Source of the DNA: Thalassotalea profundi
GTDB taxonomy: Bacteria; Pseudomonadota; Gammaproteobacteria; Enterobacterales; Alteromonadaceae
Assembly: GCF_014653195.1 (NCBI RefSeq)
Contig: NZ_BNAH01000001.1
Location: 62,001 to 126,000, forward strand
Length of the DNA: 64,000 bases
Direction of reading: 5' to 3'
Shown here: one piece after another, positions 8,452-18,495 of the stretch
How positions within the stretch are numbered: position 1 is the first letter of the stretch
Layout of the letters: each line of letters opens with the position of its first letter
Notes under the pieces: model-generated
Database searches by the model: none
Seen by the model: only the letters and a program-made list of their open reading frames with translations
What the model was told of the DNA's origin: nothing
Translations under genes and position numbers: made by a program

Positions 8452-10134
8452 TTAAAAGTCAGCATCACATTGAAAATGCATCTTGGCTCTAGTGATAGGA
8501 TGATTAAATTCAAGTGACTCGGCATGTAAATGTAAGCGTTTAGCTTTTTTTCCATAAAGATCATCACCAACAATGGGGGAATTTAAACCGTTAATGTGCG
8601 CGCAATGCACGCGTAATTGGTGGGTTCTTCCGGTTTTAGGTGATAAATACAAGCGACTGTGTTGTGCAGTTTTTGATATTAATTGCCATGTGGTTTCCGC
8701 ACTTTTTCCATGTTCATAGCAAACAAGTTGTCTTGGTCGATCGTGAAGATCACCTCTAAGCGGTAAAGTAATTATTCCCGAAGTTTTTGACAACTCCCCA
8801 GCAATAACCGCCATGTAACGTTTTTTAATTTCTCGGTTAATAAACTGTTTTTGTAAGCTTTTATGAGCTCTTGAGTGCAATGCTAGCACCATTAAACCTG
8901 AGGTTGACATATCAAGTCGGTGAACAATTATTCCTCCGCTTGCATGGGGGAATAGCTGTTGAATTCGGGTGAGTACCGAATCGTTAATATTTTTACCTGG
9001 CACTGAAAGTAACTCCGCAGGTTTATTCACTACTACTATATCATTATCTTGGTAGATAATTGTTAAATGCTTTTCTTGTGCTGGGTTTTCAAACATAGGA
9101 TTGTTATCGACTAACATCCCTTCTAACATGTGGGTTAAAATAGGCTGACATTTACCGTTACAAGCTGGGTAATAATTACCATGTTGTCTTATTTCAGATT
9201 TTGGAGACGCCCCCCACCAAAACTCAGCCAGGGCTATTGGGGTGAAATTATTAGCAAAGGCATATTGTAATAGTTTAGGGGCGGCACATTCACCCGTGCC
9301 TGCAGGTGGTGGGTGCGGTGAGTTTTTAAACAACTCGTTAATGTCTTTTTTATCACCTTTAATATTAAGAAACTGATATTGCTCAAATATTTTTTTCTGT
9401 AATGCATTTGAACGTGTTCTACGTAACGCTTTTAGCGTGTCTAATCTATTGTTATAAGTGAAAAGTTTCTGCTCTAATTTGGATATTTCATTTTGCCATG
9501 TTGCTTTTAACATTTTTAAGCTATTTTTATTGGCAATACTCTTGGCATTAAGGCTTTCATCTAATTGGATGTATCCATCGGCAGTCATTGAGGCTTTTGC
9601 TAGCACTCTTTGGGCTTTACGCTCTTTGCGTTCAGCGGTATGTTTTTGTTGTAATTGGCTTATTTCAAACGAGGATGTGGCAATATTATCTGACAGTTGT
9701 TGCTTTATAGCATTGAATTTAGGGCTTTCGGTTAGCGTATTAATTTCATCGTTAATATCGTTGATGGCTTGTTGTTCGGTTAAAAAGAAATTGTCTTTAA
9801 CTAACATATCAAAAACAGGTGGAACAAAGCCTTTATGTAAGTTTTTATTGGCCAATTTTCCAGAAAATGCGGCTAAGTAGCCAATATCACCAACATTATT
9901 TTTAACAACTAATACCCCGAACATTTTACCGCTCGCATTATCTTCATTACCTAATAGACCAAAGTTATGCTGCCATTGGTTTTGCTCACTTAAATGCTGT
10001 TGTAGCTCTTTTGCTGCTATTTCGCATAGCGCATGAGGTTGGTAATAAAAAGGAAACGTAAAGCGCTTTGGTAGTTCAATATCAGTGATAGGCTGTTTAA
10101 AACGGGTAAAACAGTTGAGTAGCTTTTCTGTCAT
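8452..10134 (-). CDS. RluA-family pseudouridine synthase with long N-terminal extension
   Basis: The C-terminal third is an RluA-type pseudouridine synthase: HRLDMSTSG carries the catalytic Asp (about residue 408), followed by GRTHQLRVH and a closing LHLHAESLEF segment. The roughly 350 residues before it are unusual: a Lys/Gln-rich stretch around residues 135-250 is predicted by eye to be coiled coil, and a Cys-containing segment (PACNGKCQP) precedes the synthase domain. Related long forms occur in Vibrio and Shewanella. The target uridine (rRNA or tRNA) cannot be told from sequence. It sits 5 bases after the AEC transporter gene, so probably shares its transcript. Confidence 0.85.
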   Translation of the reverse strand: MTEKLLNCFTRFKQPITDIELPKRFTFPFYYQPHALCEIAAKELQQHLSEQNQWQHNFGLLGNEDNASGKMFGVLVVKNNVGDIGYLAAFSGKLANKNLHKGFVPPVFDMLVKDNFFLTEQQAINDINDEINTLTESPKFNAIKQQLSDNIATSSFEISQLQQKHTAERKERKAQRVLAKASMTADGYIQLDESLNAKSIANKNSLKMLKATWQNEISKLEQKLFTYNNRLDTLKALRRTRSNALQKKIFEQYQFLNIKGDKKDINELFKNSPHPPPAGTGECAAPKLLQYAFANNFTPIALAEFWWGASPKSEIRQHGNYYPACNGKCQPILTHMLEGMLVDNNPMFENPAQEKHLTIIYQDNDIVVVNKPAELLSVPGKNINDSVLTRIQQLFPHASGGIIVHRLDMSTSGLMVLALHSRAHKSLQKQFINREIKKRYMAVIAGELSKTSGIITLPLRGDLHDRPRQLVCYEHGKSAETTWQLISKTAQHSRLYLSPKTGRTHQLRVHCAHINGLNSPIVGDDLYGKKAKRLHLHAESLEFNHPITRAKMHFQCDADF

Positions 10135-10139
10135 GTGAT

Positions 10140-11090
10140 TTACATCTTATCCATTGATAAAAACCATAGCCAACATGGTATTGTAATTAAGCAACCAAGT
10201 GTTGAAGCAACAATAGTGCCCGCAACAGTTTCACGTTGTATGTTTTGACTTTTTGCAATCAAATAGGCATTAACTCCTGTTGGACACGAGCTAATGATAA
10301 CTAATGTACAAATCACTTCGAAAGGTAACTGTAGTAAATATTTACTGGTGATATAAACCAGTGTTGGCAATAAAATCAACTTGATTATCGAGGCTGCAAT
10401 AATAAAGTATTTTTGCTGGCGAATACGGTAGAAGGTTAAAGAACAACCCAGTAAAAATAAAGCTAAAGCTATAGCCGGACTACCAAGTAAAATTAGCGCA
10501 TTATTAAGTATTGTGGGTAAGTTAATAGGTAAAAGGTTAACGATTAACCCTAAGGTGATACTGGCGACTAAGGGATTAAACACTGTTTGCTGCGCTAATT
10601 TAGACCAAAGTGTGTTGGTTGAAGCATTTTGTGAATTGTTGTTAATGCCTAGCACACCGGTAATGGTAAACAATAACGCACTATGAAAGGTAATGATTAA
10701 AAACACTAAGCTAATGGCTTTATCACCAAAAGCGGCTAGTAATACCGGGATACCGACAATAACAGTATTTGAATAACTTGCGCCTAAAGCGAATACTCCA
10801 GAAGGTGCTGAATGTCTTTTATGAATACCATGAAAACAATAATTAATGGTAAAAGCGATAGTATAAGTGAGTAGTAAAGGACCATAAAATGCTAAGAAGT
10901 AATTTATATTTACATTGCCAGCAAGTTGGGCGGTAGACATTTTTTGAAATAAAAAAATGGGAATTAACAGTTTAAAGGTTAATTTACTGATTGCATCAAT
11001 GTCTTGTTTACTAAGCCATGCTAATTTGGCGCAACTATAACCTAAAGCACAAATTAGGGCTAAGGGGAAAATTATTTCAATAACATTCAT
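10140..11090 (-). CDS. AEC (auxin efflux carrier) family transporter
   Basis: A 316-residue protein made of about ten hydrophobic helices, split by a short central hydrophilic loop, with the AEC/BART-fold features GYSCAKLAWLSKQDID at the start, SYSNTVIVGIPVLLAAFGD in the middle and SCPTGVNAYLIAK near the end. Family members export small carboxylates such as malate; the substrate here is unknown. It is 5 bases upstream of the pseudouridine synthase gene. Confidence 0.88.
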   Translation of the reverse strand: MNVIEIIFPLALICALGYSCAKLAWLSKQDIDAISKLTFKLLIPIFLFQKMSTAQLAGNVNINYFLAFYGPLLLTYTIAFTINYCFHGIHKRHSAPSGVFALGASYSNTVIVGIPVLLAAFGDKAISLVFLIITFHSALLFTITGVLGINNNSQNASTNTLWSKLAQQTVFNPLVASITLGLIVNLLPINLPTILNNALILLGSPAIALALFLLGCSLTFYRIRQQKYFIIAASIIKLILLPTLVYITSKYLLQLPFEVICTLVIISSCPTGVNAYLIAKSQNIQRETVAGTIVASTLGCLITIPCWLWFLSMDKM

Positions 11091-11193
11091 GGAAGACTTT
11101 TAAAAACAGGGCAGAGTTGCTTATTATATACGAATTAAACGGTCTTTAGTAAGTAGGCGCAGTTTGTAGAATGAATAAACCTTAGGTGAGTTA

Positions 11194-11640
11194 CTACGCA
11201 TTATATTGCGCTTCAAAATAACTTTCGATGATCAGTGCGGCAGATAATGCATCAATATTATCCTTTTGTAGGTTTTTAAAACCGCCATGCTCAAATAAGC
11301 GTTCTTTAGCGTCGGCTGTGGTCAAACGTTCATCCTGAAAAATTACTTGTTTGGAAAATTGATTAGATAAGCGATTACCAAACTTTTTCGCATCTAATGT
11401 CAGCTGTTGTTCGCTACCATCCATATTTAAAGGTAAGCCAACCACAAATAAGTCGGGTAACCATTCGTTAACATATTTTGCAATATCCGGCCATTGTGGG
11501 ATACCATCTTTCGCTTTAACCGCACCAAGTGGTCTTGCACTACCTGTGAGTTCTTGCCCAAGCGCAAGGCCAATATATTTTTTACCAAAATCAAAACCAA
11601 TAATGGTGCGTTTGCCCTTGCTATTATTGCTAGTGGTCAT
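11194..11640 (-). CDS. ruvX: RuvX/YqgF RNase H-fold protein
   Basis: RuvX (YqgF) is a Holliday-junction-resolvase-like nuclease linked to pre-16S rRNA processing. The 148-residue protein has the RNase H-fold signature GFDFGKKYIGLALG with the first acidic residue, VVGLPLNMDG, and a C-terminal DNIDALSAALIIESY with the final catalytic Asp. Its ATG overlaps the yqgE stop by one base (TAATG), so the two are translationally coupled. Confidence 0.95.
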   Translation of the reverse strand: MTTSNNSKGKRTIIGFDFGKKYIGLALGQELTGSARPLGAVKAKDGIPQWPDIAKYVNEWLPDLFVVGLPLNMDGSEQQLTLDAKKFGNRLSNQFSKQVIFQDERLTTADAKERLFEHGGFKNLQKDNIDALSAALIIESYFEAQYNA

Positions 11641-12194
11641 TACGCATGACCAACGTCAGACGATAAATGGGCAACATCAATGCCTAATTTTTCTGCAGCT
11701 TTTTGCCAGCGCTTTTCTATTGGCGTTTTAAATAAAATTTCACTATCAGCAGGCGTTGTTAACCAAGAGTTTTCTTGAATTTCTTGCTCGAGCTGTCCTG
11801 GTCCCCACCCCGCATAACCGAGTGTCACTAAATAGTCTGGCGGAGAAAGTTCAGTACCTAGTGCCATTAAAATATCTTTTGACGTAGTGATCATTATTTC
11901 GTCGCTTAATGCTAATGAACTTCTCCAGCTATTTTGTGGACTATGTAATACAAAACCTCTATCGGGAGATACAGGTCCACCCGACAATACCATTTGTTCG
12001 AGTGATGGTAGGCTTTTCTTATTGGCGTCTAGCTGAGACAAAAGTTCATTTAAAGTAACATTAACAGGTAAATTAATAATTAATCCCATGGCACCTTCTT
12101 CGTTATGTTCACAAATATAAGTGACCGTTCTATTAAAGAATGAATCCCCTAGACTTGGCATAGCAATAAGTAAATGATTTTCTAAACTGTCCAC
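11640..12194 (-). CDS. yqgE: YqgE/AlgH family protein
   Basis: UPF0301 (YqgE/AlgH) protein of 184 residues. Family signatures seen: LIAMPSLGDSFFNRTVTYICEH at the N-terminus, MGLIINLPVN, LSGGPVSPDRGFVLH and GYAGWGPGQLEQE. Biochemical function is not established; in Pseudomonas AlgH was tied to alginate regulation. The gene lies between gshB and ruvX, the standard gammaproteobacterial order. Confidence 0.95.
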   Translation of the reverse strand: MDSLENHLLIAMPSLGDSFFNRTVTYICEHNEEGAMGLIINLPVNVTLNELLSQLDANKKSLPSLEQMVLSGGPVSPDRGFVLHSPQNSWRSSLALSDEIMITTSKDILMALGTELSPPDYLVTLGYAGWGPGQLEQEIQENSWLTTPADSEILFKTPIEKRWQKAAEKLGIDVAHLSSDVGHA

Positions 12195-12224
12195 TTTTCT
12201 ACCTTGTAATAGCTATTAATGTTG

Positions 12225-13178
12225 TTATTTCTTGGCCAAATGTTCTTCAATGGCGTCCATCAGTTTTCCACTGATATTAATTGGATATGCTGCTTCTATT
12301 TCTCTGATACATGTAGGGCTAGTAACATTAATTTCGGTAACTTTATCACCAATAACATCTAATCCTACAAAGTATAGCCCACGCTTTTTAAGTTCAGGGG
12401 CAATAGTTTCAGCAATGTATTTATCTGTAGCTGAAAGTGGCCTTGCTTCACCTCTGCCACCTGCGGCTAAGTTACCACGTGTTTCGCCTTTAGCCGGTAT
12501 CCTTGCCAGGCAATAAGGCATAGGTTCGCCATTAACAATTAAAATGCGCTTATCGCCATTGCTAATATCAGGGATAAACTCTTGTACCATAGCGTATTGG
12601 TTACCATGCGCCGTTAATGTTTCTAAAATAACCCCCACATTTGGATCATTTTCTTTTAAGCGAAATATTGACGAGCCGCCCATACCGTCTAATGGTTTTA
12701 TAATAACGTCTTTATTATCTTGATGAAATTGACGAATACGCTCATTACTTCTTGTCACTAATGTTTTCGGTGTTAAGTCAGCAAACCAGGCAGTAAATAG
12801 CTTTTCGTTACAATCACGTAAGCTTTGCGGTTTATTAACAATTAATGTTCCTGCTAATTCAGCACGTTCTAGCATATAAGTGGCGTAAATATACTCAGTA
12901 TCAAAAGGAGGATCTTTACGCATTAATACAGCATCAAGTGACTCTAATGCGATATCTTCAACCGCTTCTAGGTCATACCAATGTTCAGGGTCGTCATAAA
13001 CCTTTACTTGTTGGACACTTGCACGGCATTGCCCTTGAGTTAGATAGAGATCTTTCATTTCAATGTAAAAAAGTTGATAACCACGTTTTTGGGCTTCAAA
13101 CATCATCGCCATAGACGAGTCTTTACGCACGTTAACTTGTGAAATGGGGTCCATTACTATGCCAAGTTTAATTGTCAT
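12225..13178 (-). CDS. gshB: Glutathione synthetase GshB
   Basis: Ligates glycine to gamma-glutamylcysteine using ATP, the second step of glutathione synthesis. The 317-residue ATP-grasp protein has the N-terminal MDPI(S)QVNVRKDSS motif, RKDPPFDTEYIYAT, KPLDGMGGSSIFRL and the C-terminal EINVTSPTCIREIE, all diagnostic for bacterial GshB. It is followed by yqgE after 30 bases and preceded by rsmE. Confidence 0.97.
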   Translation of the reverse strand: MTIKLGIVMDPISQVNVRKDSSMAMMFEAQKRGYQLFYIEMKDLYLTQGQCRASVQQVKVYDDPEHWYDLEAVEDIALESLDAVLMRKDPPFDTEYIYATYMLERAELAGTLIVNKPQSLRDCNEKLFTAWFADLTPKTLVTRSNERIRQFHQDNKDVIIKPLDGMGGSSIFRLKENDPNVGVILETLTAHGNQYAMVQEFIPDISNGDKRILIVNGEPMPYCLARIPAKGETRGNLAAGGRGEARPLSATDKYIAETIAPELKKRGLYFVGLDVIGDKVTEINVTSPTCIREIEAAYPINISGKLMDAIEEHLAKK

Positions 13179-13228
13179 TTTTAATTCCTATTCTTATTGC
13201 TAATATCATCGCTAATTTACTACCAAGG

Positions 13229-13975
13229 CTACTTTATATCGCCATAACGGCATTGTAGTGCGGTGATTGCGGTTAATGCGGCTGTTTCTGTTCGTAGTAC
13301 TCTTGGACCTAATAATACCGCTTGAAATTTATGTTGCTCTGCGGCGTTAATTTCTTCATCGGTTAAGCCGCCTTCAGGACCAACTAATAGTCTAACTCTA
13401 TCATTGATATCAGGTATCGACATAATAGAATGCTGGGCTTTTGGATGTAAATTTAACTTTAATGCTGATGTTTTTTGAGCGAGCCACGCGCTTAACACTT
13501 CTGGTTGTTTAACCATTGGTACTGAGCAGCGGCCACTTTGTTCACAGGCGCTAATAACTATTTTTTGCCATTGCTCTTGTTTCTTATTTAAGCGTTCGCC
13601 ACTAAGTTTAACACCACAACGTTCAGTAAATAACGGGGTAATTGTGTTTACTCCAAGTTCTACTGATTTTTGTAAAGTAAAGTCCATGCGATCACCACGA
13701 GATATACCTTGTCCTAAATGAATATTAAGAGGAGATTCATTATTTTTTTCTGTAAAAGAAATGATCTTAGCTTGGGCATTTTTCTTACTTACATTGGTTA
13801 GTTCAGCGCTAAATTCACCCCATTTTCCATTAAATAGCGCACTATTAAACAAAATGATTTTATCACCATTATTTAAGCGTAACACACGAATAATATGACC
13901 AAAGGCATCTGCATCTAATTCAATAGTTGCGCCAAGTGTGAGTGGGTGATTTTGATAAACTCTAGGATTTCTCAT
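13229..13975 (-). CDS. rsmE: 16S rRNA m3U1498 methyltransferase RsmE
   Basis: SPOUT-class methyltransferase that makes N3-methyluridine 1498 in 16S rRNA using SAM. The 248-residue protein begins MRNPRVYQ, has LRLNNGDKIILF in the PUA-like N-terminal domain, and the SPOUT knot motifs LLVGPEGGLTDEEI and LGPRVLRTETAA. It heads the rsmE-gshB-yqgE-ruvX run and is divergent from truA. Confidence 0.96.
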   Translation of the reverse strand: MRNPRVYQNHPLTLGATIELDADAFGHIIRVLRLNNGDKIILFNSALFNGKWGEFSAELTNVSKKNAQAKIISFTEKNNESPLNIHLGQGISRGDRMDFTLQKSVELGVNTITPLFTERCGVKLSGERLNKKQEQWQKIVISACEQSGRCSVPMVKQPEVLSAWLAQKTSALKLNLHPKAQHSIMSIPDINDRVRLLVGPEGGLTDEEINAAEQHKFQAVLLGPRVLRTETAALTAITALQCRYGDIK

Positions 13976-14157
13976 TTAAGATACAGAATTTAGATTGTTA
14001 ACTTACTATGGAAGATAAGGTCCACCTAGTGAAATTTCAATGTTTATCTAGTGTATAAGTATAATTATTTTATCGGATTAGTATTCGCAAACAAGCGATA
14101 AATAAGGGATAATGCGCGCGTTTAAGCTTTAGTTAATTGTTAGGTTGGGGAAAGTAA

Positions 14158-14940
14158 ATGCGGTATGCGCTAGGCATTGAATATGATGGTAGTAAATACT
14201 ATGGTTGGCAGCGTCAAAAAAGTGTAATTAGTGTTCAGCAAACATTAGAGAAAGCATTATCTAAAATTGCAGATGAACCTATTGAGGTCATTTGTGCTGG
14301 CAGGACTGATACTGGTGTAAATGCAACTAATCAAGTCATTCACTTTGATACGACTAAAATTAGGAAGGATGTCGCTTGGACGTTAGGCGTTAATACTAAC
14401 TTACCTAAAGATATTGCGGTGACTTGGGTAAAAGAAGTAAGTGACGAATTTCATGCTCGTTTTAGCGCTACTGCCCGTTGCTATCGTTATATTATCTATA
14501 ATAATCAACAACGCTCAGCCATTTTAAGTCATGGTTTAAGTTTTTGTCATTATCCACTCGATGAAATCTTAATGAACGAAGCTGCACAGTTTCTTGTGGG
14601 TAAACATGATTTTACTTCATTTAGAACGGTACATTGTCAATCTCATTCCCCGATCAGAACACTTTATCATTGCAATGTGACTCGTAAAGGCGATTATCTT
14701 ATTTTAGATGTTAAAGGCAATGCGTTTTTACATCATATGGTACGTAATATTGCCGGTAGCCTAATGAAAGTAGGGCAAGGGTTGAAACCAATAGAATGGA
14801 TAGAAGAAGTATTGTTGGCAAAAAATAGATGCCTCGCTGGAATGACGGCAGCATCAGCAGGCTTATACTTTGTTGGTGTTGATTACCCAGAAGAATTTAA
14901 TTTACCTAAACGTAAATTAGGTCCATTATTTTTGGAATAA
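14158..14940 (+). CDS. truA: tRNA pseudouridine(38-40) synthase TruA
   Basis: Makes pseudouridine at positions 38-40 of tRNA anticodon stems. The 260-residue protein has the catalytic Asp51 in GRTDTGV, the N-terminal [13 protein letters not shown], and [17 protein letters not shown] in the C-terminal half, as in all TruA. It lies upstream of accD, as in E. coli. Start ATG at 14158 follows a GGGGAAAG ribosome-binding site. Confidence 0.96.
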   Translation: MRYALGIEYDGSKYYGWQRQKSVISVQQTLEKALSKIADEPIEVICAGRTDTGVNATNQVIHFDTTKIRKDVAWTLGVNTNLPKDIAVTWVKEVSDEFHARFSATARCYRYIIYNNQQRSAILSHGLSFCHYPLDEILMNEAAQFLVGKHDFTSFRTVHCQSHSPIRTLYHCNVTRKGDYLILDVKGNAFLHHMVRNIAGSLMKVGQGLKPIEWIEEVLLAKNRCLAGMTAASAGLYFVGVDYPEEFNLPKRKLGPLFLE

Positions 14941-14959
14941 CTAGAATTTTAAACAAAAC

Positions 14960-15000
14960 AGACCAGTTTTTTATGTTCAAAATACCGTATTTTGTGGTCT
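14960..15000 (+). repeat. Nested hairpin between truA and accD
   Basis: Outer arms AGACCA (14960-14965) and TGGTCT (14995-15000) enclose an inner hairpin AAAATA-CCG-TATTTT (14979-14993). There is no following T-run. It may be a pause site or attenuator in the leader of accD; no function can be assigned. Confidence 0.3.
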
Positions 15001-15087
15001 AATTAGTGGTTATTCTTGATATTAGTAATAATTTGATGATAGTTTCTTGCTGTTATCAGGTTTTTCTCGCGCAATAGGCAATTTATT

Positions 15088-15945
15088 ATGAGCTGGATAG
15101 AAAAGATTCTCCCAAAAGCAAAAACGACTGAACGCAGCAATATTCCCGAAGGTGTATGGAGTAAATGTACCGCGTGTAATGCAGTATTATATAAAGCTGA
15201 ATTAGATCGACAAATGTCTGTTTGTCCTAAGTGTGACCACCATATGCGTATTACAGCACGTAAACGTGTTGAAGGTTTTCTTGATCAGGGTGAACGAATT
15301 GAATTAGGGGCTGAATATGAGCCACAAGATATATTAAAGTTTAAAGATTCAAAACGTTATAAAGATCGCCTTTCATCAGCTCAAAAAAGTACCGGTGAAA
15401 AAGATGCCCTTGTTGTTATGAAAGGTGAGCTTTTAGGTATGCCTGTCGTGGTTGCTGCATTTGAATTTTCATTTTTAGGTGGCTCAATGGCTTCAGTTGT
15501 TGGTGCTCGGTTTGTTAAAGGTGTTGAATACTGTTTAGAGCATAAAGTACCGTTTGTATGTTTTTCAGCAAGTGGCGGTGCGCGTATGCAAGAAGCATTA
15601 TTTTCATTAATGCAAATGGCTAAAACGAGTGCGGCATTAGCTAAAATGAGTGAACAAGGCCTACCTTATATATCAGTACTAACCGATCCTACCATGGGGG
15701 GTGTTTCTGCTAGTTTAGCTATGCTAGGTGATGTAAATGTGGCAGAACCTAAAGCCTTAATTGGTTTTGCAGGTCCTCGTGTTATTGAACAAACGGTGCG
15801 AGAAAAGTTACCAGAAGGCTTTCAACGTAGTGAGTTTCTTTTAGAAAAAGGCGCTATAGATATGATTGTTGATCGTCGAGAAATGCGTGATACATTAGGG
15901 CGTTTATTAGCTAAGTTTACTGGCCAGCCAAGTTTAACTAATTAG
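15088..15945 (+). CDS. accD: Acetyl-CoA carboxylase carboxyltransferase beta subunit AccD
   Basis: Beta half of the carboxyltransferase that transfers CO2 from biotin to acetyl-CoA, the first committed step of fatty-acid synthesis; it pairs with AccA, encoded elsewhere. The 285-residue protein has the four-Cys zinc ribbon (C-TA-C ... C-PK-C) at residues 28-50 and the crotonase-fold oxyanion segments [12 protein letters not shown] and [10 protein letters not shown], then [12 protein letters not shown]. It is 25 bases upstream of folC. Confidence 0.97.
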   Translation: MSWIEKILPKAKTTERSNIPEGVWSKCTACNAVLYKAELDRQMSVCPKCDHHMRITARKRVEGFLDQGERIELGAEYEPQDILKFKDSKRYKDRLSSAQKSTGEKDALVVMKGELLGMPVVVAAFEFSFLGGSMASVVGARFVKGVEYCLEHKVPFVCFSASGGARMQEALFSLMQMAKTSAALAKMSEQGLPYISVLTDPTMGGVSASLAMLGDVNVAEPKALIGFAGPRVIEQTVREKLPEGFQRSEFLLEKGAIDMIVDRREMRDTLGRLLAKFTGQPSLTN

Positions 15946-15970
15946 TATTGAATGTAGATATACACTATTT

Positions 15971-17245
15971 ATGATAGAAAATTTTTTAAGCCACTCAAGC
16001 GAGCATTCTCTCGATGAGTGGCTTTCTTATTTAGAGTCACTACATAGTAGTGAAATCGATCTAGGGTTAACTCGTGTAGGCGAAGTTGCTGAGCGTTTAT
16101 CGATTGATTTTTCTTTTGCTAAAGTGATCACTGTTGCCGGAACAAATGGAAAAGGCACCACTTGTGCGTTTATCGAACAAGTATTGCTGAGCAAAGGTAA
16201 GAGCGTTGCAGTGTATTCATCACCCCATATAGAGCATTTTAATGAAAGGCTCCGTATTAACCAAGATGATGTTGCCGATCAGCCTATAATTGATGCTTTT
16301 AAACAAATAGAACAAGCGCGCGCAGAAATTAGTCTCACCTATTATGAATACACTACCTTAGCGGCATTTCTTATCTTGATGAGCGAACGTCCTGAGTTTA
16401 TTGTGCTAGAAGTTGGCTTAGGCGGTAGGCTTGATGCTACTAATATTATCAATGCTGATATTGCGGTGGTCACAACAGTTGATTTAGATCATCAAGCATT
16501 TTTAGGTAATGACAGAGAAACCATTGGTAGAGAAAAAGCCGGTATTTTACGTACAAAGCAACATGCGATATTAGGAGAGGTATTTCCCCCTGAGAGTGTG
16601 TTGAAATATGCAAACGATATAAATGCTAATGTATGGCAACGAGAGAAAAGTTTTTGTGTTAGCTTTAGCGATGATAAAACATGGTTCTGGCAAAGTTCAA
16701 GCCATAACTTTAACAACTTACCTTTACCGTATATTCCACTTGATAATGTTGCTACAGCTATAATGGTAATCACTTTATTAGTGCCTGAAATTACTGAAAT
16801 GGATTTAATAAAGGCGATTAATAAAACTCGAGTTGCAGGGCGTACAGAGCATTTTAAAGCAAGCTGCGATGTGGTGCTTGATGTTGGTCATAATCCTTTA
16901 GCCGCACGTTATTTAAGTCAGTATGTGAAACAATATGTACAAAATAAACCCGAGGCAAAAGTATATGCAGTAGCTGCTATGCTTGCTGATAAAGATATTA
17001 AAAGTACATTAATTGAATTACACAAAGATATTGATGCTTGGTATGTAGCAAGTCTTACTGTATCACGTGGTGCTAGAGCACAAGTATTGGCTGAATATTT
17101 AAGTGTAGCTGAAGGTTCCGTGAATTGTTTTGACAAAGTAGAGGATGCCTATAAAATGGCTCTATCTAAAGCGCAGTCAACTGATTTAATCTTAGTATTC
17201 GGTTCGTTTTATACCGTTGCAAGTATTAGAAAATTGTTAGTTTAG
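15971..17245 (+). CDS. folC: Bifunctional dihydrofolate/folylpolyglutamate synthase FolC
   Basis: Adds glutamate to dihydropteroate and to folates. The 424-residue Mur-ligase-fold protein has the P-loop VAGTNGKGTTCAF, VYSSPHIEHFNERLRIN, the LEVGLGGRLDATN motif and DHQAFLGNDRETIGREKAGI with the carbamylated-lysine region. C-terminal DVGHNPLAAR is also standard. It follows accD and precedes dedD by 8 bases. Confidence 0.96.
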   Translation: MIENFLSHSSEHSLDEWLSYLESLHSSEIDLGLTRVGEVAERLSIDFSFAKVITVAGTNGKGTTCAFIEQVLLSKGKSVAVYSSPHIEHFNERLRINQDDVADQPIIDAFKQIEQARAEISLTYYEYTTLAAFLILMSERPEFIVLEVGLGGRLDATNIINADIAVVTTVDLDHQAFLGNDRETIGREKAGILRTKQHAILGEVFPPESVLKYANDINANVWQREKSFCVSFSDDKTWFWQSSSHNFNNLPLPYIPLDNVATAIMVITLLVPEITEMDLIKAINKTRVAGRTEHFKASCDVVLDVGHNPLAARYLSQYVKQYVQNKPEAKVYAVAAMLADKDIKSTLIELHKDIDAWYVASLTVSRGARAQVLAEYLSVAEGSVNCFDKVEDAYKMALSKAQSTDLILVFGSFYTVASIRKLLV

Positions 17246-17253
17246 GAGTTACC

Positions 17254-17868
17254 TTGTCTACACCATTTCAAAATCGACTTGTGGGAACCGTTATTGTAGC
17301 GGCGATCGCAATTATCTTTTTACCTGACATCTTAGATGGTGAGAAAAAAACTTATCAAGAGGAATTTGATCAAATTCCTTCCGTACCTAGCATAGATTTT
17401 AAACCAACTAATAAACAACTTGATGAACAAAAATTTGAGCAATTAGTGCAAGACGAAATCTCTGATGAAACAGCATTAGATGATGAGCCAGCCTCAGGTA
17501 ATGATGATACATTAGATACTCGCGATGATAGTCAAGTAGTCAAAGTATCCTCGTTACCTGATAAAGAAACTATCATTGGAAATCCTCCTGCTAAGTTACC
17601 AGAGAAATCTGTGTTAAAAGAAGCTTGGGTGATTCAGCTAGGTAGTTTTCGTCATAAAAAAAATGTAGATGAATTACTTAAAAAACTTAAAGACAATGGC
17701 TATACCGCATTTAGTAAGCCAATTAAAACGCGAACAGGTAATTTAACTAAAGTCTTTATCGGCCCTGAACTCATTCGATCAAGCTTAGAGAAAAAAATCC
17801 CAGAATTGAAAAAGTTAACGACTGTTGAAGGTAAAATAGCGCGCTTTAAGCCAACGAATACGAATTAA
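17254..17868 (+). CDS. dedD: SPOR-domain protein DedD
   Basis: A 204-residue bitopic membrane protein: short cytoplasmic tail, one membrane helix (residues 10-24, VGTVIVAAIAIIFLP), an acidic linker rich in Asp/Glu/Ser and a C-terminal SPOR domain (AWVIQLGSFRHKKNVDELL to the end) that binds denuded septal peptidoglycan. DedD helps cell constriction. The start is a TTG at 17254; AGGAG six bases upstream supports it. Position after folC and before cvpA is as in E. coli. Confidence 0.93.
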   Translation: MSTPFQNRLVGTVIVAAIAIIFLPDILDGEKKTYQEEFDQIPSVPSIDFKPTNKQLDEQKFEQLVQDEISDETALDDEPASGNDDTLDTRDDSQVVKVSSLPDKETIIGNPPAKLPEKSVLKEAWVIQLGSFRHKKNVDELLKKLKDNGYTAFSKPIKTRTGNLTKVFIGPELIRSSLEKKIPELKKLTTVEGKIARFKPTNTN

Positions 17869-17987
17869 AGTTAAAAAGTCTATTAATGTACGCGATTCGT
17901 TACTTGATATGAATCACAAAAAAATTGGCTAAATAGAGTCCTATTCTGTTAGAATGCGCGCCTCTAATCAATGAGAACACTCGACTT

Positions 17988-18476
17988 ATGATTTGGATAG
18001 ACTATGCCATAGTGGCAGTCATTGTTATTTCAACACTTATCAGTTTAGTGAGGGGCTTTGTTAAAGAAGCTGTATCACTTGTTATATGGATCAGTGCCTT
18101 TTTTGTAGCAAGTTCATTTTATGCTGACTTAGCGTTGCACTTAACCAATATTACCGATCAATTACTTCGTAATGCCGCCTCTGTTGCTATCTTATTTATC
18201 ACAACACTCATTCTAGGCGCGTTAATTAATTATATTATTGGACAGCTAGTTGAAAAAACCGGTTTATCAGGAACAGATCGTGTACTAGGTATTGTTTTTG
18301 GTGCCTTGCGAGGCGTTTTAATTACCAGCGCAATACTCTTCTTTTTAGATGCTTTTACACCAGCGGCACAAAGTGCATGGTGGAAAAGTTCTCAATTGAT
18401 CCCAGAATTTACATTAATTATTGAATGGTTTTTTGAATACCTCAAACAATCATCAAGTTTCTTAAATAAAGCTTAG
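17988..18476 (+). CDS. cvpA: CvpA family membrane protein
   Basis: A 162-residue inner-membrane protein with about four helices. The family is needed for colicin V production in E. coli and for envelope tolerance; the molecular role is unclear. Signature residues include [13 protein letters not shown] at the start and [14 protein letters not shown]. It lies 19 bases upstream of purF. In the 119-base gap before it, TAGAAT at 17950-17955 is a plausible -10 but no good -35 is seen. Confidence 0.93.
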   Translation: MIWIDYAIVAVIVISTLISLVRGFVKEAVSLVIWISAFFVASSFYADLALHLTNITDQLLRNAASVAILFITTLILGALINYIIGQLVEKTGLSGTDRVLGIVFGALRGVLITSAILFFLDAFTPAAQSAWWKSSQLIPEFTLIIEWFFEYLKQSSSFLNKA

Positions 18477-18495
18477 TTCGGCGGAGAATAACTTT

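Noticed and set aside
17888..17903. PurR-box-like sequence before cvpA-purF
   Set aside because: Only about nine of sixteen positions fit the E. coli consensus and the central CG step is displaced; too weak to call.
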